A DNA stretch of 64,000 nt from positions 47,016,222 through 47,080,221 of the forward strand of contig NC_085861.1 of the NCBI RefSeq assembly GCF_034702125.1. Reading direction: 5' to 3'. This DNA comes from Engraulis encrasicolus (taxonomy: Eukaryota > Chordata > Actinopteri > Clupeiformes > Engraulidae). How positions within the stretch are numbered: the first letter of the stretch is position 1; the number at the start of each line of letters is the position of its first letter. A program made the position numbers and the translations under genes. This document shows, one piece after another, positions 1 to 13,800 of this stretch. The notes beneath the pieces are model-generated. The model worked only from the letters and a program-made list of their open reading frames with translations. It ran no database searches and was not told where the DNA came from.

Positions 1-34
1 CATTTGAACCATGAATATGTTTCACTCTTTTTAG

Positions 35-1832
35 GTTTCCCAGTAAATCCTGATATTCTGAGTGAAGTGTTGATGACTCACAAAGCAAAAATGAAAAGAA
101 GAGTTGAGTTTATCAATGAAGGTAGTGTTAAGTCACAGAGCCCAACAACTCTAAACAGAATATACACAGACCTCTACATCACTGAAGGAGAGAGCGAATG
201 CGTTAACATTGAACACGAAATCTGGCAGACTGAATCAGCTTGCAAGATACATTATGCTCCTGGAACCACAGTAAAAATTAATGATATCTTCAGTCAATTG
301 ACACAAAAGAAGAAAAGAATAAAGACTGTGATGACAAAAGGAATTGCTGGCATTGGGAAAACTGTGTCTGTGCAGAAGTTTATCCTTGACTGGGCAGAAG
401 AGAGAGCCAATCAGCATATTGATTTCATTTTCATGCTTCCATTTCGAGAAATTAATTTGATTAAGAACGAAGAGTGCAGTCTGCAGAAACTTCTCATCAC
501 TTTTCATCCAGAGCTTGAACCATTACAGGATGAAATGAATTTTTTGGATCGCAAGGTAATATTCATCTTTGATGGTCTTGATGAAATGAGATTCAATCTG
601 GATTTCTTCACGGACACGCTGACGAGCATAGGCCAGTCATCATCTATTGGCGTGGTTCTAACTAGCCTGATTAGGGGAAGCCTTCTCCCTGAAGTCTATA
701 TATGGGTGACATCAAGACCAGCAGCAGTCAAAGATATCCCTGAATCTCACATTGACCTGTTTACTGAGGTACGAGGATTCAACGATGAACAGAAGGAAAA
801 TTACTTCAGAAAGAGGATGCGTGATGACACTCAAGCTGAAAGAATCCTAATGCACCTGCAAGCAAACAGGAGTCTCAACATCATGTGCCATATCCCAGTC
901 TTGTGTTGGATCTTAAGCACAGTGTTTCATAACATGCTTGGTCAAGGTCGTAACATGCCCAATACCCTGACAGAAATGTTTATACATTTCATTATTGCAC
1001 AGACAAAGATGAAGAATGAGAAATATGACAGCCATGAAGAAACAGACCGTACAAAGCTTCTGCAGTTAAACAAAGCACCTATTTTACAACTCGCTAAGCT
1101 TGCATTCAGAAACCTCATCAATGGCCACATCATGTTCTATGAAGATGACCTAAAGCAGTATGGAATTAATGACATGAAAGGATCCTTGAGCTGTGGGATC
1201 TGCACAGAGATCATCAAAGAAGAGTCCATATTCACAGAAAAGAAGGTCTACTGCTTTGTGCATCTGACTATTCAAGAATTCCTCGCTGCTCTTTATGTTT
1301 TTGAGTCCTTTTCAGCGAGGAAATTTACAGATGAAGCAGTGAAGCAGTTTTTTGGCATCCGATCTAGCCAGTTCCTGATTGAATTGTTAAGAAGTGCCGT
1401 GAACCAATCTTTACAGAGTCAAAATGGGCATCTGGATCTTTTTCTCCGCTTTTTGCTGGGCATTTCAATGAAGTCCAATCTGTTACTTCTTCAAGGTCTA
1501 CTAACGTGTCCATATGACAGTATGAGCATCATGTTAGTCATTAATTACATCAAAGACATGGAGATAGGTGATTTGTGTCCTGATCGATGCATAAATCTTG
1601 TCCACTGTTTGACTGAGATGGATGACCATTCCCTACAAGCTGAGATCCTTGAACACAGCACCTCCAAAGTTTTGAAAGAAAAAACCCTCTCTCCTCTTCA
1701 TTGTTCTGGCTTGGCCTATGCAATAAAGATGTCAGGACAAGTCAGAGAGATTCTGGACCTTCAGATGTATAATACGACCAATGAAGGTCGCAAGAGACTT
1801 GTGCCAGCTGTGAAGTTCTGCAAAAAAGCCCG
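35..1832 (+). CDS. NLR exon A: FISNA + NACHT + helical domains
   Basis: The acceptor is the pyrimidine-rich tract ending in TTTTTAG at 34, and the donor is GTGGGT at 1833. The exon starts with the last two bases of a codon and ends in phase 2. The FISNA region (about 110-300) contains LNRIYTDLYITEG. Walker A is at 340-363, Walker B near 559-588, and the SRP motif near 703-720. A conserved FVHLTIQEFLAALYVFE stretch lies near 1255-1305. The open frame runs on into the intron to a stop at 1899, but the phase match with the first LRR exon supports splicing at 1832. Confidence 0.9.
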
Positions 1833-4800
1833 GTGGGTTGGCAGGATTTTATATTCTTTCTGTTCTAACCCAGCTGCTATTCATAACAAGTATGAATGAC
1901 GTTTTCACAAAATATTATATGAATATGGTTCAATAATCAGTGTCCTGTGTCAATACTTTTAACTAACGTCATGGGTCAATGACATTTTTTGGGCTCAGAC
2001 GTCAGGTGGTACAACAGTTAAAGGTTAATTGGTAAATTATTGTACTGCAATGAATATGATTCTTGTAAAAAATAAATAAATAACCCTGTTAATAATAGTA
2101 ATAATAATAATAATAATAATGTTAAGTGGGAAGTTGAGAAACATTCAACCCAAAGAATATGTTATTTTTAAAAAAAAATCAAACGTTTATATTGATTAAA
2201 TCATAGTCACCACAAACCCCCCGACACGATACAAAACTAAGACCTGGTCAGGGTCACAACAGAGAAGTCCCCCTTCAAAACCCCTTACAATACATAAATA
2301 ACATGTGTAGTAAGGTGGACCGAATTATGATAATTAACCCAAAATAATAATGATCAAGTTGGAATACCTGCAATAACACGACTACGCCACTAGGGGAATT
2401 TCGCCCCTAGATATATGGATGGATTAAGGCAAACACAGGTTCTGATAGACTTGGACAGAGACGTGTATTTCCAGTTTTAAAATAAAATATTTTCTTTATT
2501 AATACAGACTTAAAATAACAAAATAATAAACATACATTAAAAACTCTCGCACCGCCAAAAACAAAAAGGGAACGGGATTGTCCAGAGGGGGGAGGGGAAC
2601 GGCTTTAATTCAACCCCACCAGGCCATCAGTGTAAAGTAAACCGTGGTGTAAGGATTCCTATTTGCGCACCTATGCACATAGGCTAGCTACCACGTCAAG
2701 CAAGTGATTCAATCCGTAAGTCTTTCCACGGCAAGCAAGTGAGTCAATCAATAAATATTTCACACCGCAAGCAAGTGATTCAATCAGTAAGTCTTTACAA
2801 GGTGATCTCAAACGATGCACGTCACCACTACTAAAGCTACAATACGTGTGCGTAACGAGACACGGGGCCTGCACTGAAGGCGGTGGGGAGTAACAAGTCA
2901 AATGTTACTAGAGCAACAATAGCTACTGGACAGCTAGAGCCAAGAGAGAGGAAGAGGCGGCCGGAGCGAATCAAACAAAACAAAAAAACAAATAACAGAA
3001 AGGCGACACTTAATTAACTAAGGGCAAAACAGCAGTGAACAAATTGGTGCCACTGACCCTCGATAGGCACATCTGAGGAGTAGGCAAATAAATATCAGTG
3101 AGTGAAAGTTCATTATACAGTACACAATATATTGTTACCATAGCCTAAAACACATCGGTATGCACGTACCTCGTTACAGGTAGACAAAGTGCCAGATACA
3201 GGTTGGTACCGACACTCAGGAAACCTGGGGAGGATCTCCTGCTCACCTGGTGAGTAACAGAATAGTAAATACCATGTTCTGAAGGCTAGGGTGGAAATAC
3301 ACAGCACGGATATTTCACATAACCACATACCTCAATCACTGACATGACACGGTACACTGGGGATAGGCATCAGAGTCTCTTGCTAGCTGCAGCAAGAGCA
3401 CAGACAACAGCAGCAACCGAATCCCCTACCGGGAGAACTCCAGCGCGCTTACCGCTTTCAGCTCGTTTTTATAAAAACATAGCCTCGCCGCCACTTACTG
3501 CGGAGCCACTCAGTGGCCAGCAGAGGCTGACGTCAAAATAGTACGGGGGCTGGCAAGGGACAAAGCTCACCTTGGGCATAGACAGGTCTACCCTGTTACA
3601 CCTGCATACGGAAGAGCATTAGGCTCAATAGGGGATATATATTTTGCAAATCTCTGAGAAAGGAACTCAACATTTTCGAGTCGAAAGTTTAAACATTGCC
3701 AGTGAAGGGGTAGCCTATTCTGGATGTGGTCGGGCAGATTGTTCCAAGAGCAGCAACATCAAGTCAAGTCACACAATCGCATGACTCACACTCACACGGT
3801 TCGGCAGGACACTGGGGATCCATGGCTGCAGGTGCTATAGGTTATGCTGCATGATGTGATATTCAGGTAGTATGTGTCGAGAGGGAGTGTGGTTGCTAAC
3901 AGATGTTTGCCTCGGAGGCTGCCAAGTTGTCTGGTCGAACTCAGCGAAGCTCACATTCAAGGGCTAGTTCTAAGCTTACCACAAAACACGAGCAACTAGC
4001 TACACTAGCCGAATACTTGGGCTAACAGCCCGACAACATCCTCGGCAACACTGTTACATTACCAACCACAGTCCCTCTCGACACATATACCTGAATATCA
4101 CATAATGTGGCATAAACTTGTAGGCCTACACCTGCCACAGTCATGACTCCGGTGTCCTGCTGAGCCGCCGAGAACAATGCGAGACGAATGTCTCTGCGTC
4201 TGCCCCAGGCAATGTGTCTCATTCATGTCCACTGACTGACCGCCAGTGAATGTCACTTCCGTGGAGGACCGCCTTCTTCATATTTCTGACTTTTTTTCTC
4301 GAAATTTTCGACTTTGTATGTCAAAACTTTTGACTTTGCATCTCAAAACTTTCGACTTTATTTCTCGAAAGTTTCGACTTTTAAATTTTCTACTTTTTTT
4401 CTCAAAACTTTTGACTTTATTTCTCGAAAATGTTGACTTTTTTCAAAAATTCAGAGTTCCTTTCTCCTATTGATCCTAATGCTCCGCCGTACATACATAT
4501 ATCTGTAGCCTCAACACAAAATATAAATATTACAATCTTTTCAAGTCCTTGTATGATTAGTCAGACACTTAGTCCGACAAGATACTCAAACACAAACAAA
4601 TATGTCCATAAAAAGTGTTAACTTAAAAGTATCAGAGGCAGCTACTTGGTGGTTTTGCTGCACTCTGCACTGTCGAGGGACAACGGCTGTATGTCCGCGT
4701 TGTCAGAAGACTTGTAGTAATGTCCTTAACAGTTGTTTACCTGAAATAGTACATTCATCGATTCAAACATAACTCAACTGAACTGCATGTGATATCCCTT

Positions 4801-7800
4801 AATTAATCACATGCAAAACAAATTGGGAGTCCCATACTGTGCATGTCAAATGTCCATCTTGCAAAATAATCATGTATAGAAAATACTGTATGCAACCCCA
4901 ATGAATAATAACAATGTTCTTACATTCAAATACAGCCTATTCAAATGATAAAATGGACAGAAGCATATAAATGAAATACAAAGCAGTTGTCCATCACAAT
5001 GCAATGGTGGTATAGAGTTCTTCAGCGGAAGCGGAAGCATGTAGTAGATTGTAGTCTTTCATGTTAGCATTTAAGGACGTCCTGGTTCCTATCGGCTTCC
5101 GGCCTCCATTGGGAATGAATAGGGGTAAATTTCAAATAAGCTCCGAGTGCAAGCACGCGCTTAGCGAACCCCCGCAAACTGTCGAGGGTGTTAAAAATAG
5201 GCTGTAGGTATGACATGGTTGATCATTTTGTGTCAAACTTCGACATAAATACGATGTTGCGTCCATATGCTAAACCCGGAAGCTTTTGGCGACTACAGAA
5301 ACGGCGCCAGTATCTAACGGCATGTACGTGCGGAAGGTTGTACCCATGGCAACCAAAGGAAAGTATGTAGTTCGGAAGTTTTAATGATCAGAAAGGGGTT
5401 AGCAATATTGAATTATAATCGTCATGATTTAACATGTGAATACACCAACATGATGATACGATCCGTTCCACTAATGAGAACGGGATGCGGGGACACGCTA
5501 ATGTTCGTTGTTGCCGTGCAACTTATATTTTTGCCAAACCTGAATCTCTATGGCGTTTTGCAATGTAAAAAATCGCCAGGGAACCGGTAGTCCAAACGCC
5601 GCATACAAGTTGACGTCAACGCTGAAGAGCTCTATTAGCTGTGGTTGCACCACCCTGACATGTGCTACTACTAATACAGATTCTTATGTAACAGTTGTTT
5701 CTCAAAATTGGAATCGTGACTTTTCTGTTTTTGTGTTCTTCTATCATATTATTATTCTGTCATATTTCAGATATACTGCAATATATTTTATCATTTAATG
5801 TACTTGGTTTTGGTGCCTAATATGTTGCTGTCTTTGCTCAGGCTGGCCTCTTGTCAGCTGGATGAGAAGTCATATGCAAGCCTTGCAAAAGCTCTACAGT
5901 CACCCAATCTGTCTGATCTGGATTTGAGCTCAAATGAAGTGCAGGAACCAGGACTAAAATTACTCACAACTGGGCTAAGCAATCCGCAGTGCTGCCTTGA
6001 ATGTCTGAAGTCAGTGTTATCCATTATTTTATTTTTTTAATGTGGATATGTAGGCGCTAAAGTTTTGCTCTTATGCAAAAGTTTTGCTACTTGCCCGAGG
6101 AAAGGACATCTTTGTATGAATTTACATAGACATTTCCATGGTTTTACAATTTTACACAACTCTTCAGAGGCTTTCTTCAGAGGAAGAGGATTAGTTAGCC
6201 GTTGTTTCTATTATTTATTACTACTAGTATTACTAGATTGAATGATTTCCTCTCCCAACTCCTTCGTCATGACCGATGACTGTACATTGTTCCTTGTGTG
6301 CATCCACACTTACAGTTCTCTCACTGAATGACCTACGTGTCTGATTTTAACCTTCTGTCATTGTTATTGTTGCCATGTTTGATGGCTGTCTACACTTTGG
6401 CATGCTGTATGTTTGCAAAAAAATTATATTTCTCCAATATGATTACAGAATTGCCCATTGCAAACTTACAAAGGACTCCTGTATACTTGTGGCCTCAGTA
6501 TTATCATCATCATCCTTACTGAGAGAGCTTGATTTGAGCTACAATGATCTGCAGGATTCTGGAGTGGAGAAACTATGCTTGGCGATGAGGAATGCTCAGT
6601 CCATGTTGCGCTCACTGAGGTAGACATTGTGATTGAACAGCCTATCTGTCTGGACATGTAAAATGGATAGAATAATGAGAATAAAACACACTCATCACCA
6701 TTTCGTTATTGCAGGATTGCTGCCTGCAACCTCACCAAAAGCTCCTGTGAAGCTGTGGGCAAGGTCCTTATGGCTGAAGGATCATGCCTGAGGGACCTTG
6801 ACATGAGTGATAATGACTTAGGGGATCCTGGGGTAACCTTGCTCTTGGATTCCCAGGGAAACTCACAATGTCTCCTGGAGAAACTTAGGTAGCGTCTCTC
6901 CACTGTCATGATGATATTCTATGTATTAAGATAGCTTTTTAGTTTAGTTTTTAGCATGTAACTGTATAGCAAGGGTGTAAAACTAATTTCGGTTCAGGGG
7001 CCACGCACAGCCAGTATGATTCAAAGTCTGGATCAGTGACATAATCCGCATTGCTAGTCAATCATGTTGAAGTGGATGACAGTGGGTATATCAGGAGCAT
7101 TGACTGTAAATGATGAGCAAAAAAGGCAAATTTGTTCTTTAGTTTTGAAAACCTGAAATTTCAGATACAGTGGTGCTCATATGTTTACTTACCCCAGCAG
7201 AATATACGCGTTCTTGGCGATTTCTCACAAAATATGAAGGATCACACAAAACTTATTTTCACTCATTGCTTGTGACTGGCTTAAGAGATTTATTCGCAAT
7301 CTTCTGTGTTTACTCTTTCAAATGCATGATCACAACCCAAACTACCGAAATGACCCTGTTCAAAAGTTTACAACCCTAGTTTGTTGAGTTACAATATTTC
7401 GACACAGAAAGCCAAATCAACCCGTCATTAGCTTCAGAAAGAATAAAATGAGGGTTTTTGAGCGACCGTCTCATTCTCCTGATCTCAACATCATTGAGCC
7501 TCTCAGGGGAAACCTCAAATGTGAGGTTCCAGCTAGACACCCAAAGATATTATAGGAAACAACCGTTCTGCCAGGAACAATGTGCTGTTTTGTCATCTGA
7601 GAATATTAAGAGCCTTATCCACAATTACCACAAACAATTTAGAGTGGTCCTTGATGTTAAATAGGGCCATATTCAGCATCAGAAACTAGGGTATGTAAAC
7701 TTTTGAACAGGGTCATTTGGGTAGTTTGGGTTGTGATTATGCTTTTGAAAGAGTAAACACAGAAGATTGCTAATAAATGTCTTAAGCCAGTCACTAGCAA

Positions 7801-10800
7801 TGAGTCAAAAAAAGGTTTTGTGTAATCCTTCATATTTTGTGAGAAATCGCAGAGAAAGCGTATATTCTGCTGGGGTATGTAAACATATGAGCACCACTGT
7901 ACATGTAGGTCTGACATGTAGTAACCGAATATTTTTAAGTCATATTTAACATGATACAATATGTCTACAAAAGTTGACACGATATGTTTAAACACTTGCT
8001 ATGATTTCGGTTGGAAGACTAACATCAAATGGGCCATTATCACATATGTTGCAGATGTTGTATATAAACTCTTGATGTATTGCATCACAACACTGATATT
8101 AGGACAAGTAGTCAGGATTCACGTATCATAACACAATGGAATCGCTGAGAAACTGTATCATTTATGCTGGTTGGTAAGGAAAATGCTTGCAAATGCAAAT
8201 AGGTACAGCAAATATATCATAATATCCCATACACTCTAAACTCCAAGCTTTAATATGGTGTATAATGAGCTATGATAACCAATTGCAGAATGGCCCTAGA
8301 AGCGTTGCCAGTTTACCACTACATGGAACTGATAGAGTAGTGTGGGGTCATGTACAATGCGGTGTAAAAAAGAAAAGTGGAGTGGGAGTCAGATATATTA
8401 CGGTTACCACTCAAATTCATCTTCAAGGTTGAAACGTCTTGAGGTATTTTGGACATATAATTAAGTTTCAGTCATAACAACAAATTGGCAACCGTTGCTA
8501 TGCAAATAGGTTACTATGCAAATACATGGTCATATCTGTATACTATACAATCCAAGCTTTCATATGATATACAGGGCCGCTGACAGCCTTGGCTGGGCCC
8601 GGGACAAAGACATCTGAAAGGGCCCCAAATTCAATATATATGTAGTGGGCGAGACCGTTACAGGAAGTAGTTCGACTACGCCACCCCCGGGGGTGGAGCC
8701 CCCGGAGGAAATGAATAAGGGGTAGTTACAGATACCCCGGACCAACACACAATGTACCCGCACAATAGATTACCAGGCAAACACAGGTTCGTGCACAATG
8801 GAGGCAGAGACAGTGGTGACAATTAATAATTCAAATCTTTATTATTCTTTGCGTTATAAAAATATCTTTTTCTCACTCTTTGTAATAAAATATAAAAAGG
8901 TACTCACAATTCACAAAGTGCAGTGGGGTGGGTGTGCTGTCGCAATCACCCGCAGATCGATAAACACTTGCCCCAAAGTATGTTCACGTTCACAGTAAAG
9001 TGCGGAGGGGTGGGTGTGCTGCCACCACACCCGCGGATCTATAAACACCTGCCCCAAAGTATGTTCACTAATTCACAATAGACAACACACCTGGTAGGCC
9101 TAAGGCCTTAGAACCCACACTCAGGTTGTCAGACTTTGCCACTAGGGGCTGGCACGGCTAACACAATAGGGCGAATGGCACACCTCAGGATTAACAAAAG
9201 AAAAAGTAAAGAAATAGTTCACAACAAACAGAAATAATTCACGGCAACAGAACCAACAAGAAATCAGCAAACCATGCAAAATAAATCAAAATCCAGTAAA
9301 TACATGCAGTTAAATAAGAAATTAGATAATTGAATGAAATAATGAAAAAAAGGGAAATTAGGCACAGCAAACGAAAGAAAACGAAAATCAAAACATGAGG
9401 TAAACCAACCCCAGAGGCTCAGCTCAGTGCAGTCCCCTAGGTATCCCCACACTCACTCGTCACTACCTACACACACACTCACACGCACCAACGTACGCAC
9501 ACGCACACACACTGTGGAATGGCTCACACACCAGCTCACACCGAGCCGAGCGCCCACACGCACACACACACACACACACGAATGTCCAATTTCCCGAGGC
9601 CGGAGCAGCAGCCGAGATACGGGTTCCCGGCGTCCAGAGGCACCACACAACCGGGGCTAAAAGTCGCCGCTCGTGCACCTAAACGCGTGGTGTGTCTGAC
9701 CACGGCCACACGGATACAACCCGGAGATGAGGGTGCACCGATGCGCAATTCTCACAGTCGGAGTGCCAATACAGAGGTACACGGCCGAGGCGCCGGTAGC
9801 GACCACACGCGGCGTGCAGGAGACGGGAAAAGCGCAAGGTAACCGTTGGTATTGTCCACCGAAGTCCTTGCCAGTGGAGAAGCAAGAGATCACTCTAGCC
9901 AAGTAAGAGACGCCAAGTTGGAATCACAACGAGGACAAGAAATGGTCCACATCTCCTAGATCTGAACTGGACACCGCACTCCTCTCGACGACGAGGGGAG
10001 AAGCACCCACAGCATTCGCCGGTGGCGATGAAACGCGCAAAGGGGGACTTTGCAGGCTTACCGAATACTAGCCACTGGCAGTATTTATGAAGAGACTTCC
10101 CATAAGCCTCTACGAGCGGCGTGGTGACGTGTGCCGCAGCGTCAGACTTCCCTTAAAGGAGCAGCGCTCCATTACATATACAATGTAATGAGGATCCAAT
10201 TCTGGGCCCCGTCTCTCCCTGGGCCCGGGACAAGACATCCCTTTGTGTGTGTGCCCCCCCCCCCGTCAGCTTCCCTGATGATATATAACAAGCTATGATA
10301 ACCAACTTGACTATACAAGACATTAGCACACAAAAAAACAGAAACAAAAAAGTGGCATGCCTGATACAAGACTGAAAATTACCCCCTAACAATGGGATAA
10401 CATAGTGAAAGGATACATTTTTAGATTCCTGATACTCAAGACAGTATTTTAGAGTTTAAAATAGGTCTCTCTGATGCTCCCTGATGCCACAGTATGAAAA
10501 GACAAGAGATGATATCGGCGAAAATGGAAAAAAATGTGTCTGAGTAAATGTTTGAAGAGCTGCAGGGAGGGCTATACTTAACCAAAATGTTCTCGAAAGG
10601 TGTCGGATGAAAGCTCAGAGTCTCCCCTTCGCAACGATACCACACATAACAAAATTAACCATCCCTATATGTCTTAAACAAGGGCCAGTAGAAAGACAGG
10701 CACCCATCTTAAAAACCTTTATTTTTGATGGGGGGGTGTTACTTTAACGACTGATAACCCTAACTTGGCTGTACTTGCAGAAAGGTTATCATACAAAAAT

Positions 10801-13800
10801 GTTAACTTCAGACATGTATCTTTTCAAAAAATATAAGCAACCTTGACATCTCACCTGGCCCGTGGACTAAAAGGTATTCTCCTACGGCAACTTAGGCTAT
10901 ATAAGCAGCAGCCCGCAGACAGGCCAGCATGTGGATCCACAGGTACCTGCACACAGAAATTACCGTTAAGTACCCATAACAGACACAGGTGATGCGCAAT
11001 GCTTGGTTAGGTTACAATGAGATGGCCACCTACCAAGAACAGCGAGGAGCACAGACTGTCTCCAAATCGCAGGGCAAAAGGACGCACAACACCCGGTTCC
11101 TGTAACACTGCAGTAACAGCAATTATGAGCGCGCATGCAATAGAATAGGCTTAAAATTGTGATGTAGGAAACAGACAAGAGCTGCATACCCAAATATGAA
11201 GTGAACTAAATGTGGTCACGCTTACAGCAAAGTCGCACCCCCATCCTAGGCCAAACTCCACGAAATTGACCATCTCTCGTGAAGCGAGGCTCTACACAGG
11301 CCCGACTCCCTAGCTGCACCACCAACAAAGGCAAAACTTGCCCCAAGCACACACACAATCTGCCACTTCCCTCAGTGAAGATTGTGCCAACCTTCAAAAG
11401 GCATGCCAAGTAGTGCCAATTGGTGCCTGCTGATCACATGGCGCACTAACGCACGACAGACTTATGATGCAGCTTAAAGGCACACATCCCATCATGTTAC
11501 ACACGCAACCTCTCTCCTGTTTTAAATACAAATGTTCCAGGACATGAGCGTTAGTCATATGCTACGACAATTACTCACAAGCAGTAAGGGGCACATCAAT
11601 ACATCTCATAAAACGGTTGCTATCTGTTTCTGACTCCCTTGCCAGCGCTGGTGTCACATTCACACGGGGGCTGGAGGCACTGTTGAGGTGCCTTGGATCA
11701 GTAGGCCTACAGATTCATTTTACGCTCTCCGAGCTACGAAGTGACTTAAAGGGGTATGCCACTATTTTGGGGCTTAATACAGATAAAATCGTTGGCTGGG
11801 GTTTATAAAGGTGGTAAAGTGTCTTATTTTTCATGTTAAGTGTTGTCTTGCTTTAAGACAAGTTAAAAGAGGGAATATGTCGCTAAGCTAGTGAAAGTCA
11901 ATGGATCCATGTAGCATTGTAGCATGCTACACGGATCCATTGACTTTCACTAGCTTAGCGACATGCTCCCTCTTTTAACTTGTCTTAAAGCAAGACAACT
12001 CTTAACATGAAAAATAAGACAACTAACCACCTTTATAAACCCCAGCCAATGATTTTAACTGTATTAAGCCCCAAAATAGTGGCATACCCCTTTAAGCCGG
12101 GCATACACTATGAGATATTTTCACTCGTGGGTCTTAAGCTTCTGCTCACACTGCACGATGGAATTTCACTGTTTAAAAGTTCACGACTCACGTCCTCACA
12201 CTACACGAGCCGACAGTCGGATGCGAGCGAAATGCTTCCACCGTACGACGCGACAGGCATGTTTCCCCGGTCTGCAGAGGAGGGAACATGCGCACCTGAG
12301 GTGGAGATGACGTCGCTCTCAAAAGCGAATCGCACGGCCCTATTAATTTGTGCATGTGAAGTGTCAAATCGGGTCGTAGCACTGCTTTAACTGTGCAATT
12401 TACGCACGAGCCAGAATTTCAAGCCGTTTTGATTTTCTTGCGACTCTGCGATTGCACAATCGTGAGGCGAAATCGCTTGTCGTTACCCCATGTACACTGC
12501 ACGATGCGAGACTCACGATTGACCTGCGATTGAGCAAGAAATCGGCCCGACTCTCAAAAAGTCGTGCGAGTGCCAAATCGGGGCAAAATCGGGGCAAAAG
12601 TCGCACAGTGTAAGCCCAGCTTTAAGCCAGGCATACACTGTGCAATATTTTCAGTCGTGGGTATTAAGCTCCTGCTCACACTACGCGAGGAAATTTCGCC
12701 ATTTAAAAAGTTCATATCTCACGACTCACGTCCTCACACTATACGAGCCGACAGTCGGATGCGAGCCGAATGCTCCCACTGCGCGACGCAACAGCCATGT
12801 TTCCCGGGTCTGCAGAGGAGGGCGCACCTGAGGTGGAGATGAGGAGGCACTCAAGAGCGAATCGCACGGCCCTATTCATTTGTGCATGTGTAGTGTCAAA
12901 TCGGGTCGTAGCACTGTTTTAACTGCGATTTACTCTCGAGGCACGACCAGAAATTCAAACCGTTTTGATTTTCTTGCGACCCTGCGATTGCACGATCGTG
13001 AGGTGAAATTGACGTTACCCCATGTACACTGCACGATGTGAGACTCACGATTGACCTGCGATTGAAAAAGAAATCGGCCCGACTCCCAAAAAGCCGTGCG
13101 AGTGCCAAATCGGGGCAAAAGTCGCCCAGTGTAAGCCCATCTTTAATGATACGTTATGATACGATAATGGTGTGATTTTGTTGCACCATTGTGACCGGTG
13201 TGTTTTAGAAAATTCTGGATTTAAAAATGTCTGTTTCAGGGAGCTAAAACCTAAAGTATGTATTTTAGAGGTACTATTGGGCAATCTTGTTTTATACTCT
13301 ACTTGAATGCCCTGGTGACTCCAGTGTGGAACTATTAACTACACAAACAAAGACAGCTAAGCTTAACCTGTCTTTTGTAGGCTACGTGGCTGTGTGGTCA
13401 CTGAGAGAGGATGCAAGTCCCTGACGACGGCATTGAAACTGAACTGCTCCCATCTTAGAGAGCTGGACATGAGCTACAACTCTCCTGCTTTGGGAGAGGA
13501 GCTGCTGAAATGGATGCAAGAGGAACCAAACACAAAACTTGAGCGGCTCATGTAAATATCTATTTAATTTATCTATGTATGTATACACTCACCTACCACT
13601 TTATTAGGTACAGTGTGTATGGGTACACTGTGGTCCTAAAGGGATGGCCATGGTGAACAACAATACTCAGGTAAGCTGTGGCATTGCAATAATGCTCAAC
13701 TGGTACTAAATAATAGTGCAAATAATAGTATTTCTGGTGTCCTCAGGCAGCTCATCTCTCTTCACATTTGTCAAAGACGCACAAGATTTTTTTTCCCCTT

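Noticed and set aside
1833..1899. Extension of the NLR NACHT exon to the stop at 1899
   Set aside because: The GTGGGT donor at 1833 gives the phase needed by the LRR exons; the tail beyond it has no family similarity.
12007..13118. Several 60-130 codon frames
   Set aside because: Repeated in parallel in both tandem MITE copies and not conserved between them as protein.
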